DNA from: VFJL01 sp043752345
Lineage (GTDB): Bacteria; Pseudomonadota; Gammaproteobacteria; Burkholderiales; Nitrosomonadaceae
Direction: 5' to 3'
NCBI GenBank assembly: GCA_043752345.1
Contig: JAYUYT010000063.1
Coordinates: forward strand, 1 to 13,707
Length of the DNA stretch: 13,707 nucleotides
Positions 8,258-13,707 of this stretch are shown one piece after another. Position 1 is the stretch's first letter. Each line of letters starts with the position of its first letter. The notes under the pieces are model-generated. The model saw only the letters and a program-made list of their open reading frames with translations. It did not search any database and was not told the DNA's origin. Both the position numbers and the translations under genes were made by a program.

Positions 8258-8335
8258 GAGCGCCGTTGTTACGATATCCTCCGTCGCCGAGCCTCACGGG
8301 ACTGTGCCCGTTGCAGCGCTCCTCAGCGTGGAGGG
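8258..8335 (-). promoter_or_regulatory. SAH riboswitch in the ahcY leader
   Basis: The minus-strand leader matches the known SAH riboswitch, which binds S-adenosylhomocysteine and turns on ahcY in beta- and gammaproteobacteria. P1 pairs CGCUGAG (8328-8322) with CUCGGCG (8291-8285), seven pairs. The hallmark core GAGCGCUGCAAC follows P1. P2 pairs ACGGG (8311-8307) with CCCGU (8300-8296). The pseudoknot pairs GAGCGCU (8321-8315) with GGCGCUC (8264-8258), seven pairs with one G:U. The ribosome binding site AGGAG (8247-8243) lies 10 nt after the pseudoknot, suggesting translational control. CCUCC (8334-8330) can also pair with GGAGG (8282-8278), lengthening P1 across a small internal loop. Pairings were checked base by base; ligand binding is inferred from the family. 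Confidence 0.93.
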
Positions 8336-8370
8336 TAAAACTAAACTTTAACCGGTAAATCCGCTACTGT

Positions 8371-9552
8371 TCAGGCCGCTACCGCACCCTTGATTCCCGC
8401 ATCGGCGCGAAGTTGCGCAGCCTTGTCGGTCGCTTCCCAGGTGAATTCCGGCTCATCCCGGCCAAAGTGGCCATAAGCAGCAGTCTTGGCGTAAATCGGA
8501 CGCAGCAGATTGAGAAAATGAATAATGGCACGTGGACGCAAATCGAAATGCCGTTCAATCAGTTTGGCTATTTCGTCGTCAGAAATTTTTCCCGTGCCGA
8601 AAGTGTCGACCATCAGCGAAACCGGTCGCGCCACGCCAATGGCGTAGGCTACCTGCACTTCGCACCTGCTGGCGATACCGGCAGCAACGATGTTCTTGGC
8701 CACATAACGCCCGGCGTAAGCCGCCGAACGATCCACCTTGGACGGATCCTTGCCGGAAAAAGCACCACCGCCGTGATGCGCCGCACCACCGTAGGTATCC
8801 ACGATGATCTTGCGGCCGGTCAAGCCACAGTCCCCCATCGGCCCGCCCACCACAAAACGTCCGGTAGGATTGACCAGATAACGCGCATCACCGCTCAGCA
8901 TGTTTTTTGGGATCACCGGTTTGATGATTTCCTCGATCACCGCTTCAGACAACTCTGCGTGAGAGATATCAGGATGATGCTGGGTGGATACCACCACAGT
9001 CTCCACCCGTTGCGGCCTGCCGTTCAGGTAGCTCACCGACACCTGCGACTTGGCATCGGGACGCAGCCACGTCAGGCGCCCATCTTTTCTGAGTTCCGCT
9101 TGCCGCTCCATCAAACGGTGGGCATAGTAAATCGGCATCGGCATCAATTGCGGCGTCTCGTCGCAAGCATAGCCGAACATGAGTCCTTGATCACCCGCAC
9201 CCTGATCCATTTCCTGTTCTTTGGTGCGATTGACCCCTTGAGCAATGTCGGGTGACTGCTTGTTGAAAGCAGTCAGCACTGCGCAGGTAGTAGAATCGAA
9301 GCCAATGTCGGAACTGGTGTAACCGATACGTTTGACGGTTTCGCGCGCGACCACGTTGTAATCCACCGAAGCATGGGTGGTGATTTCACCCGACATCACA
9401 ATCAGTCCGGTGCTGCACAGGGTTTCGCAGGCTACCCGCGCGTTGGGATCCTGGGCCAGGATTGCGTCCAGAACTGAGTCGGAAATCTGATCGGCCACCT
9501 TGTCGGGGTGACCTTCGGACACGGATTCGGAAGTAAAAAGATATTCGCTCAT
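8371..9552 (-). CDS. metK: S-adenosylmethionine synthase MetK
   Basis: MetK makes S-adenosylmethionine from methionine and ATP in the cytosol, releasing phosphate and pyrophosphate. The 393-residue protein carries the N-terminal GHPDK (14-18; the His of the triphosphate site), signature 1 GAGDQG within 118-123, and signature 2 GGGAFSGKDPSKVDRS (261-276), all intact. The length is slightly above that of E. coli MetK (384). The ATG at 9552 gives the standard MSEYLFTSESVSEGHPDK start; its ribosome binding site (TGGAAAA) is weak. ahcY follows 136 bp downstream on the same strand with the SAH riboswitch in the gap. The cluster metK-ahcY-metF thus covers SAM supply, SAH removal and methyl-THF supply. 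Methionine synthase, which would close the cycle, is not in this window. Confidence 0.97.
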   Translation of the reverse strand: MSEYLFTSESVSEGHPDKVADQISDSVLDAILAQDPNARVACETLCSTGLIVMSGEITTHASVDYNVVARETVKRIGYTSSDIGFDSTTCAVLTAFNKQSPDIAQGVNRTKEQEMDQGAGDQGLMFGYACDETPQLMPMPIYYAHRLMERQAELRKDGRLTWLRPDAKSQVSVSYLNGRPQRVETVVVSTQHHPDISHAELSEAVIEEIIKPVIPKNMLSGDARYLVNPTGRFVVGGPMGDCGLTGRKIIVDTYGGAAHHGGGAFSGKDPSKVDRSAAYAGRYVAKNIVAAGIASRCEVQVAYAIGVARPVSLMVDTFGTGKISDDEIAKLIERHFDLRPRAIIHFLNLLRPIYAKTAAYGHFGRDEPEFTWEATDKAAQLRADAGIKGAVAA

Positions 9553-9591
9553 GTTTTCCAGCTAGTTAGAGTTTGAAAAAGTCTCGTAGGA

Positions 9592-9610
9592 TAGCAGATT
9601 ACGCCTGCTA
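9592..9610 (-). other. Hairpin in the metK leader
   Basis: TAGCAG (9592-9597) and CTGCTA (9605-9610) form a perfect 6-bp stem around a 7-nt loop, 39 bp before the metK start. On the minus strand a short T-run (CTTTTTC) follows about 10 nt later, too far for a normal terminator. The leader matches none of the SAM riboswitch consensus sequences I can recall. It could be a weak attenuator or chance. Confidence 0.3.
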
Positions 9611-9651
9611 CCAGAAGGTAGGGGGGAGAGAAACTTGTGCCGCTTCCCACT

Positions 9652-9670
9652 AAGGAACCGCTGAACAAGT
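9652..9670 (+). repeat. 19-bp repeat, copy 1 (possible IS-end remnant)
   Basis: AAGGAACCGCTGAACAAGT matches 16 of 19 bases of a second copy at 13592-13610 in the same orientation. It lies in the 167-bp gap between metK and the DUF2024 gene. Similar sequences resemble insertion-sequence termini as I remember them, but no transposase reading frame or paired end is seen here, so at most this is a solo remnant. Confidence 0.35.
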
Positions 9671-9719
9671 CCTCCGTGGAATCTACAGAGCCGCCATGCT
9701 CGCGTGGGGCTTGCTCGAT

Positions 9720-9977
9720 TTACTTGCAGCCTTCCATCTTGTAGATGAAGTAGCCGTCCTTGTTGATCGCGTCGACAACATTGGGGGGTGCGCTCTGGCT
9801 GTGACAAAAACTGCATTCCCTGCTCGTGACAGTAGCATCCTCTTCGCCGATTGAGGCCAGCCATTGTTTGGCGTACTCGACCGCTTTCGGGTCGTCTTTC
9901 ACTGCGGTGAAAACATCAAAGTGCATGGTGTGGCCATCCTTGGCTTTGACATAAGTGTCATAAACGTGCATCTGCAT
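9720..9977 (-). CDS. DUF2024 family protein
   Basis: This 85-residue single-domain protein belongs to the DUF2024 family as I recognise it. Characteristic stretches are HVYDTYVKAKDGHTMHFDVF at the N-terminus, EYAKQWLASIGEEDATVT in the middle, a C-S-F-C-H motif, then the C-terminal DGYFIYKMEGC. The whole family length is covered. The function is unknown. The paired cysteines plus histidine, with a further C-terminal cysteine, could bind a metal or be redox-active, but this is inference. There is no signal peptide, so a c-type cytochrome is unlikely despite the CxxCH. The ATG at 9977 follows AGAGGA at 6-nt spacing; a second in-frame ATG at 9971 would give nearly the same protein. It is divergent from pstS, with 237 bp between the two start codons. 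Confidence 0.88.
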   Translation of the reverse strand: MQMHVYDTYVKAKDGHTMHFDVFTAVKDDPKAVEYAKQWLASIGEEDATVTSRECSFCHSQSAPPNVVDAINKDGYFIYKMEGCK

Positions 9978-10113
9978 GATTATTCCTCTATAAATTAAAG
10001 GTGTTGGGAAATGGAAGCGTACCTAGTTTCAATGACTCAACTGATTCGCCGCATAGACTATCACGACGATGGTAAAAGTGGAATGTGGTTTCTTTCGCGT
10101 ATGCGTAGCAAGA

Positions 10114-10165
10114 TTGACACACCCATGCACTATGTCACAATCCTGCAATATCGATGGCTTATGAT
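10114..10165 (+). promoter_or_regulatory. Promoter region of pstS with a weak Pho-box
   Basis: Two overlapping readings exist. First, a perfect TTGACA (10114-10119), 16 bp, then CACAAT (10136-10141; 4/6) would be a sigma-70 promoter. Second, 10132-10149 matches the 18-bp PhoB-box consensus at 12 positions (half-sites ATGTCAC and CTGCAAT, 11 bp apart). It is followed after exactly 10 nt by TATGAT (10160-10165; 5/6), the geometry of PhoB-activated promoters. The second reading fits the gene's function and mirrors the porin promoter downstream, but the box is degenerate. Confidence 0.5.
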
Positions 10166-10171
10166 GATGTT

Positions 10172-10194
10172 GATGCTGCCATGTGGCAGCCATC
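10172..10194 (+). other. Hairpin in the pstS 5' leader
   Basis: GCTGCC (10175-10180) pairs with GGCAGC (10185-10190) around an ATGT loop. The stem is lengthened by GAT/ATC (10172-10174 with 10192-10194) across a single bulged C. If the -10 at 10160 is used, this hairpin would sit at the very 5' end of the mRNA, just before the GGAGGA ribosome binding site at 10205. It may stabilise the mRNA or tune translation; the pairing is seen, the role is inferred. Confidence 0.45.
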
Positions 10195-10214
10195 TCAAAC
10201 AAATGGAGGATGAA

Positions 10215-11234
10215 ATGTTGCGATCGCACAATCTTAAGGTACTGAGTGTGTCCGCCGTATTGGCTGCGTTAATGAGTGCTGCCGGTATTGTAAATGCACA
10301 ATCGGTTGTAAAAATTGATGGCTCCAGCACCGTCTATCCCATCACCGAGGCGGTAGCCGAGGATTTCCAGATAGCTAAAAAAGGCGCCATCAGGGTAACG
10401 GTCGGCATTTCCGGTACGGGTGGCGGCTTCAAGAAATTCTGCCGTGGCGAAATAGATATCGCCAATGCTTCCCGCCCCATTCAGAGAAAGGAAATGGAAG
10501 AGTGCAAGAAAACCGGTGTGCAATACGTTGAAATGCCGGTGGCGTACGATGCGTTGACCGTGGCGATAAATCCGAGGAACACCTGGAGCAAGACCATGAC
10601 CGTCGCGGAATTGAAGAAAATCTGGGAACCTGCCGCCCAAGGCAGAATAACCAAATGGAACCAGATAAACCCGGCCTGGCCTGATGAAACCTTCAAGCTC
10701 TATGGTGCAGGCGCGGATTCCGGTACTTTTGACTACTTTACTGAAGCCATTGTCGGCAAAGCCAAATCGAGTCGTGGCGATTTCACTGCTTCCGAAGACG
10801 ACAACGTCCTGGTGCAGGGGGTAGCGAGCGACAAGAACGGATTGGGTTTCTTCGGTTTCGCCTATTACATCGAAAACCAGAAGAAAGTTGCGGCAGTTGC
10901 GATCGACAGCGGCAAAGGCGGCGTTCTTCCATCCGCCGAAACGGTGGAAGATGCGACCTACCAGCCTCTGGCCCGCCCCATTTTCATCTACGTAAACGTC
11001 AAGGCGGCGGAGAAACCTGAGGTCCGCGAGTTTGTTGCGTTCTATATGAAGAATGCGATTACCTTGGTAAAAGAAGTCCAGTATTTTCCGCTGCCGCCCA
11101 GTGCCTACACCGCCATCATGGACAACTTCAACAAGAAGCGACTGGGAACGATATTCGGTGGCGTATCGGCAGTGGGTCTCTCGATCAGCGAACTGCTCAA
11201 GCGCGAAGCCCGTCTGGAATTCGAAAATAGATAG
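10215..11234 (+). CDS. pstS: Periplasmic phosphate-binding protein, PstS/SphX type
   Basis: This 339-residue substrate-binding protein captures inorganic phosphate in the periplasm for a PstCAB-type ABC transporter. A signal peptide is clear: a basic start, a hydrophobic core (about 9-25) and predicted cleavage after VNA28. Phosphate-loop motifs are DGSSTV (35-40), ISGTGGGFKKF (65-75), ASR (85-87) and GADSGTFDYF (166-175). The C-terminal segment RLGTIFGGVSAVGLSISELLKRE resembles the SphX-like subgroup. Two cysteines in the mature part (76, 97) might form a disulfide. I chose the ATG at 10215 because it follows GGAGGA directly and starts the signal peptide; the open frame extends 204 bases upstream without coding character. 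No pstCAB genes flank it, and a strong terminator follows, so it is probably monocistronic. Confidence 0.92.
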   Translation: MLRSHNLKVLSVSAVLAALMSAAGIVNAQSVVKIDGSSTVYPITEAVAEDFQIAKKGAIRVTVGISGTGGGFKKFCRGEIDIANASRPIQRKEMEECKKTGVQYVEMPVAYDALTVAINPRNTWSKTMTVAELKKIWEPAAQGRITKWNQINPAWPDETFKLYGAGADSGTFDYFTEAIVGKAKSSRGDFTASEDDNVLVQGVASDKNGLGFFGFAYYIENQKKVAAVAIDSGKGGVLPSAETVEDATYQPLARPIFIYVNVKAAEKPEVREFVAFYMKNAITLVKEVQYFPLPPSAYTAIMDNFNKKRLGTIFGGVSAVGLSISELLKREARLEFENR

Positions 11235-11285
11235 CCATTGGATTGAGCGATGAAGGGGTAGCAGAGCAGCGGTTGCGGGCATGAA

Positions 11286-11303
11286 TTGTCAACCTATTGA
11301 CAA
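11286..11303. repeat. Perfect inverted repeat, possible protein-binding site
   Basis: TTGTCAA and TTGACAA form a perfect 7-bp inverted repeat around a CCTA spacer, 52 bp after the pstS stop and before its terminator. It could be an operator-like site or a weak RNA stem. The included TTGACA has no good -10 partner at 16-18 bp. Confidence 0.35.
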
Positions 11304-11357
11304 GGATTGCTCGTAATCACCGAGTATCAGTCAACCGTTTCACAGTGAAATCTGCCG

Positions 11358-11399
11358 CGTTCAGACTGCGGGAAACAGGCAGTCTGAACGTCCCTTTTT
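11358..11399 (+). terminator. Rho-independent terminator of pstS
   Basis: CGTTCAGACTGC (11358-11369) and GCAGTCTGAACG (11379-11390) form a perfect 12-bp stem with a 9-nt loop. TCCC and five Ts follow (to 11399). It lies 123 bp after the pstS stop, the only gene it could serve on the plus strand. Confidence 0.85.
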
Positions 11400-11688
11400 C
11401 CGTTGCGGGTCGTAGAAAATCCCGATGTAAAGCGGTTTCCTGTATTGCCCGTGCTGCACAGGTTTATTTTTGAACTTTCCCCAGAAACTTCCCGCCGGTG
11501 TGATCCCCTCGCTATACCCGCTTCAGGGCATCATAGCAGATTGATCTTGGCAGGCCGTACCCTATCCTGATTTCCGCCTGCTCTCGCTTGATTCGTATTC
11601 ACTTCATTTCCAGCCAATCGCTGGCTACTGCTCTGCCCGGACTTGTTCCTGGCAGGCACGTTTTCCATTCGACCAGGTACTCTGCTAT

Positions 11689-11744
11689 TTGTCATAAAAC
11701 TGTGACAAAGACGTAATAAGGCTGTCATAACTTATCCGTACCAT
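11689..11744 (+). promoter_or_regulatory. Pho-box array and promoter of the phosphate porin
   Basis: Four PhoB half-sites start at 11689 (TTGTCAT, 6/7), 11700 (CTGTGAC), 11711 (ACGTAAT, degenerate) and 11722 (CTGTCAT, 7/7), an exact 11-bp period. The first two form an 18-bp box, TTGTCATAAAACTGTGAC, matching the consensus at 16 of 18 positions. After the last half-site come 10 nt and then TACCAT (11739-11744; 4/6), the -10 spacing known from Pho promoters, with no normal -35. Initiation would be near 11751, about 32 nt before the porin start. This strongly suggests PhoB-dependent induction by phosphate starvation; PhoB itself is not in this window. Confidence 0.82.
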
Positions 11745-11782
11745 CCTCTCAGTTTCATTAATCATAACTCTGAGGGGAAAAT

Positions 11783-13447
11783 ATGAAGTTATCCAGAATT
11801 ACGCTGGCCGTGATTGCCGTTTTGGGCGCAGGCTTGGGCGCAGGCATGGCATCCAGTGCTTTTGCCCTTGATCTTTACATGGACAAGAAAACCAAACAGC
11901 TCTATGCAGAACCCGGGCCCGGCCGGGAACGCCTCGGTTCTTTCAAGAAAGTCGATGATGCTCCCGCAGAATCCGCGGCAATAACGGACACGGCCGAAAC
12001 ACCTCCGATTCGTAGAGATCGAGCCGCAGCAATGAAAGAGAAGATGGCCGGCGCCCGCCTTCTCAACGATGTCGCGGATCTCCAGGAGCGAGTCAAGGAA
12101 ACTGAGAAAGTCCACATGAAATTTGACGACCGCGGTTTGCATTTTGAAACCAAGGACGGCAATTTCGCCGTGTCGTGGAATGGACGCATCCAAGCTGCTT
12201 CGCAGTACAATTTCATTAACGATATGGAGCCCGCTACCGGATCCAACCTACCGAATGAAATGAACAGCGGCATGAATATTCGCCGCGCGCGTCTCGGTGC
12301 TGAAGGTACTTTCATGAAAATCATGGACTGGAAATTCGAGTACGATTTCAGCCGTGGCAATGGCACGGTGGCGTCCGGGGTTACCGATGCTTTCGTGCGG
12401 CTGAACCAAAATAGTGCATTGTCATATAAACTCGGCTCCTTCAAGGAACCGTTCAGTCTGGAAGAAGCCGCCAGTAACCGTTACCTCACGTTTATTGAAC
12501 GTCACATGTCGGTCAACGCGTTCGTCGACAATCCCAATACTTACAAAACCGGTATCGGCCTCAACTACGCAGTCCCGCGCTGGCAGACTGGGATCGCTTT
12601 TCAGACCGAACCGCTCGGCTCCTGGTCATACGCTTCTAGCGGGATTGCTACCAACGGCAACCAGAACCGCGGTAGCGGCGCGGGTGACATGGGCTGGCAA
12701 GGCATCGGCCGCATCAGCGGCAGGCCGTGGATGCAAGACGAGACCCATTTCGTGCATGTGGGCGTTTCCGCGGGTCACACCGAGGTCGCCAACCAGTACC
12801 GGGCTGACGGCACTATAAATACCGGCAGTACAAATCCGAAAGCTGCTGGAACAGGAGGCGGGATGTCATTCTTCGCCTTTCCCGGAACTAACGTGGATCG
12901 CAGCAATATGCTGGAAACCGGCAACTTGAGCACAGGGAATCTGGGTGCCCCAGGTTCGCGCCGGATAGAAAGTTACGATCGCTTCGGTGCAGAGGCTTGG
13001 TGGGTTCATGGCCCATTTTCGGCTCAAGCCGAATATTTGCGCACCAACATAAATGGCCAGGGTTATAAGGGTGAACATCTGGAAGGCTATTATGCTTTTG
13101 CGAGTTATTTCCTGACCGGCGAATCCAAAGCCTACCACGTCAGAAACGGCGCGGCGAACCGGATCAGACCCAAACAGGCCTTTCAATGGAACGGTCCCGG
13201 CTGGGGAGCATTTGAGGTCGCCGCTGGTTTTGACTATATCAACATGAACTCAGGAGTAATCAAGGGAGGTCAGGCTGAGATGGCCAGGATGGCTGTGAAC
13301 TGGTATCCCCACTCGAATGTCAAATGGCAGGCCAACATTCAGCATGTGTTGGATGTGAATACGGCAGATGCCCGGACCGCGCGCAGCAGAGGCTTTCATA
13401 ATGCCGATTTAACCGTATTCATGACACAGCTTCAGGTCGATTTTTAA
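11783..13447 (+). CDS. Phosphate-selective porin, OprO/OprP family
   Basis: This 554-residue protein is predicted to be an outer-membrane beta-barrel porin for phosphate or polyphosphate. It has a signal peptide with cleavage after AFA28. A periplasmic segment (29-80, including MDKKTKQLYAEPGPGRERLG) comes next, then a short heptad-like helix (about 80-112) that could form a trimeric coiled coil. The barrel begins near MKFDDRGLHFETKDGNFAVSWNGRIQ (112-137). NIRRARLGAEGTFMKIMDWKFEYDF, SYKLGSFKEPFSLEEAASNRYLTFIER and the C-terminal VDF with final aromatic residue are typical of the OprO/OprP family. The ATG at 11783 follows GAGGGGA. A Pho-box array upstream supports phosphate as the physiological solute; selectivity is otherwise inferred. 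A hairpin follows the stop, so the gene appears monocistronic. Confidence 0.92.
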   Translation: MKLSRITLAVIAVLGAGLGAGMASSAFALDLYMDKKTKQLYAEPGPGRERLGSFKKVDDAPAESAAITDTAETPPIRRDRAAAMKEKMAGARLLNDVADLQERVKETEKVHMKFDDRGLHFETKDGNFAVSWNGRIQAASQYNFINDMEPATGSNLPNEMNSGMNIRRARLGAEGTFMKIMDWKFEYDFSRGNGTVASGVTDAFVRLNQNSALSYKLGSFKEPFSLEEAASNRYLTFIERHMSVNAFVDNPNTYKTGIGLNYAVPRWQTGIAFQTEPLGSWSYASSGIATNGNQNRGSGAGDMGWQGIGRISGRPWMQDETHFVHVGVSAGHTEVANQYRADGTINTGSTNPKAAGTGGGMSFFAFPGTNVDRSNMLETGNLSTGNLGAPGSRRIESYDRFGAEAWWVHGPFSAQAEYLRTNINGQGYKGEHLEGYYAFASYFLTGESKAYHVRNGAANRIRPKQAFQWNGPGWGAFEVAAGFDYINMNSGVIKGGQAEMARMAVNWYPHSNVKWQANIQHVLDVNTADARTARSRGFHNADLTVFMTQLQVDF

Positions 13448-13481
13448 AGCAGTACAAACAGCATACAACTGAGCGTACCAC

Positions 13482-13514
13482 CCGAAGGCTCCGGAGATCA
13501 TCTGGAGCCTTCGG
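13482..13514 (+). terminator. Hairpin after the porin gene, probable terminator
   Basis: CCGAAGGCTCC (13482-13492) pairs perfectly with GGAGCCTTCGG (13504-13514) over 11 bp with an 11-nt loop, 34 bp after the porin stop. The stem is stable and GC-rich, but only a short TTT (about 13526) follows, so termination may be inefficient or need Rho. Confidence 0.65.
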
Positions 13515-13591
13515 CACGAGTGGGGTTTCCTGTTTACCGGAGCCGAAGTTCTTGTTGTGTCCGTGGCCATCTGTAAGGCCGGGATCTGCCC

Positions 13592-13647
13592 AAGGAATCT
13601 CTGAATAAGTAGTCGTCCCTGAAAAACCTGTTTCTTCAGTTATTCAG
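13592..13647 (+). repeat. 19-bp repeat, copy 2, with inverted repeat (possible IS terminus)
   Basis: AAGGAATCTCTGAATAAGT (13592-13610) matches the copy at 9652 at 16 of 19 bases. Within it CTGAATAA (13601-13608) is perfectly inverted as TTATTCAG (13640-13647). The remaining 60 bases to the window edge hold no identified gene. The arrangement resembles the outer end of an insertion sequence whose transposase would lie beyond the window; that part is inference. Confidence 0.4.
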
Positions 13648-13707
13648 TTGAAGGCTTGGCATTTTTCCCACCAACAACCGATTGAGACTGACCCCAAAAC
13701 GGGTGCA

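Larger units (their letters stand above)
11235..11782. other. 548-bp intergenic region between pstS and the porin
   Basis: No supportable gene lies here. From left to right it holds an inverted repeat (11286-11303), a strong terminator (11358-11390), about 290 bp of non-coding sequence with only a minor 5-bp stem (11610-11624), and the Pho-box promoter of the porin (11689-11744). A 65-codon open frame on the minus strand (11531-11728) has no ribosome binding site or recognisable product and overlaps the Pho boxes. Confidence 0.7.

Noticed and set aside
8235..8297. N-terminal extension of AhcY from a GTG at 8297
   Set aside because: The extra 21 codons lie wholly within the SAH riboswitch and linker, while the ATG at 8234 has an AGGAGA ribosome binding site and the family N-terminus.
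8413..9255. 280-codon plus-strand open frame opposite metK
   Set aside because: It is antisense to intact metK, His/Arg-rich in the way shadow frames are, and has no ribosome binding site or domain.
9553..9650. SAM riboswitch in the metK leader
   Set aside because: Only a single 6-bp hairpin is visible; none of the SAM-I, SAM-II or SAM/SAH core sequences I can recall is present.
9720..9977. c-type cytochrome because of CxxCH
   Set aside because: There is no signal peptide and the whole protein matches the DUF2024 family, where the motif belongs to a cytosolic domain.
10011..10214. 68-residue N-terminal extension of PstS
   Set aside because: It covers the promoter and leader hairpin, has no coding character, and would bury the signal peptide; the ATG at 10215 follows GGAGGA.
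10269..11282. 337-codon minus-strand open frame opposite pstS
   Set aside because: It is antisense to almost all of pstS, has no family features, and has low-quality amino-acid composition for a real protein.
11531..11728. 65-codon minus-strand gene between pstS and the porin
   Set aside because: No ribosome binding site, no recognisable product, and it overlaps the Pho-box array.

Overview
The window reads as ordinary chromosome from a betaproteobacterium. A Nitrosomonadales (Nitrosospira/Nitrosomonas-like) origin is my best guess. It rests on gene content and protein similarity as I recall them, on a textbook S-adenosylhomocysteine (SAH) riboswitch before ahcY, and on a DUF2024 protein. 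No 16S rRNA or other firm marker is present, so the assignment is an inference. Eleven protein-coding genes are supported; no tRNA, rRNA, CRISPR array or complete mobile element was seen.

Layout. (1) 154-1496, plus strand: a thioredoxin-fold protein and an inositol-monophosphatase-family phosphatase, 2 bp apart. (2) 1564-4479, plus strand: trkA and trkH, the cytosolic regulator and membrane channel of Trk potassium uptake. (3) 4589-5860, plus strand: a class V PLP aminotransferase of the alanine/serine-glyoxylate type. (4) 9552-5923, minus strand: metK, an SAH riboswitch, ahcY and metF, which cover most of the activated methyl cycle (SAM synthesis, SAH hydrolysis, methyl-THF supply). The riboswitch lies inside the cluster, so SAH can be sensed for ahcY (and perhaps metF) separately from metK. 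(5) 9977-9720, minus strand: a small DUF2024 protein. (6) 10215-13447, plus strand: a periplasmic phosphate-binding protein (PstS/SphX type) and an OprO/OprP-type outer-membrane porin, each with its own promoter region and a hairpin after its stop codon.

The clearest regulatory signals are the SAH riboswitch (8258-8335) and the Pho-box array before the porin (half-sites starting at 11689, 11700, 11711 and 11722, an exact 11-bp period). A weaker Pho-box with the same 10-nt distance to its -10 element lies before pstS. Together they suggest that phosphate starvation switches on a two-part phosphate scavenging set: outer-membrane pore plus periplasmic binder. The PstCAB transporter must lie elsewhere.

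A 19-base sequence occurs twice (9652 and 13592, 16/19 identical). The second copy, at the right edge, carries an inverted repeat and may be the start of an insertion sequence cut off by the window. I found no convincing evidence of a wholly new system. The most useful leads are the Pho-regulated pair, the placement and extended stem of the riboswitch, and the repeat at the right edge.
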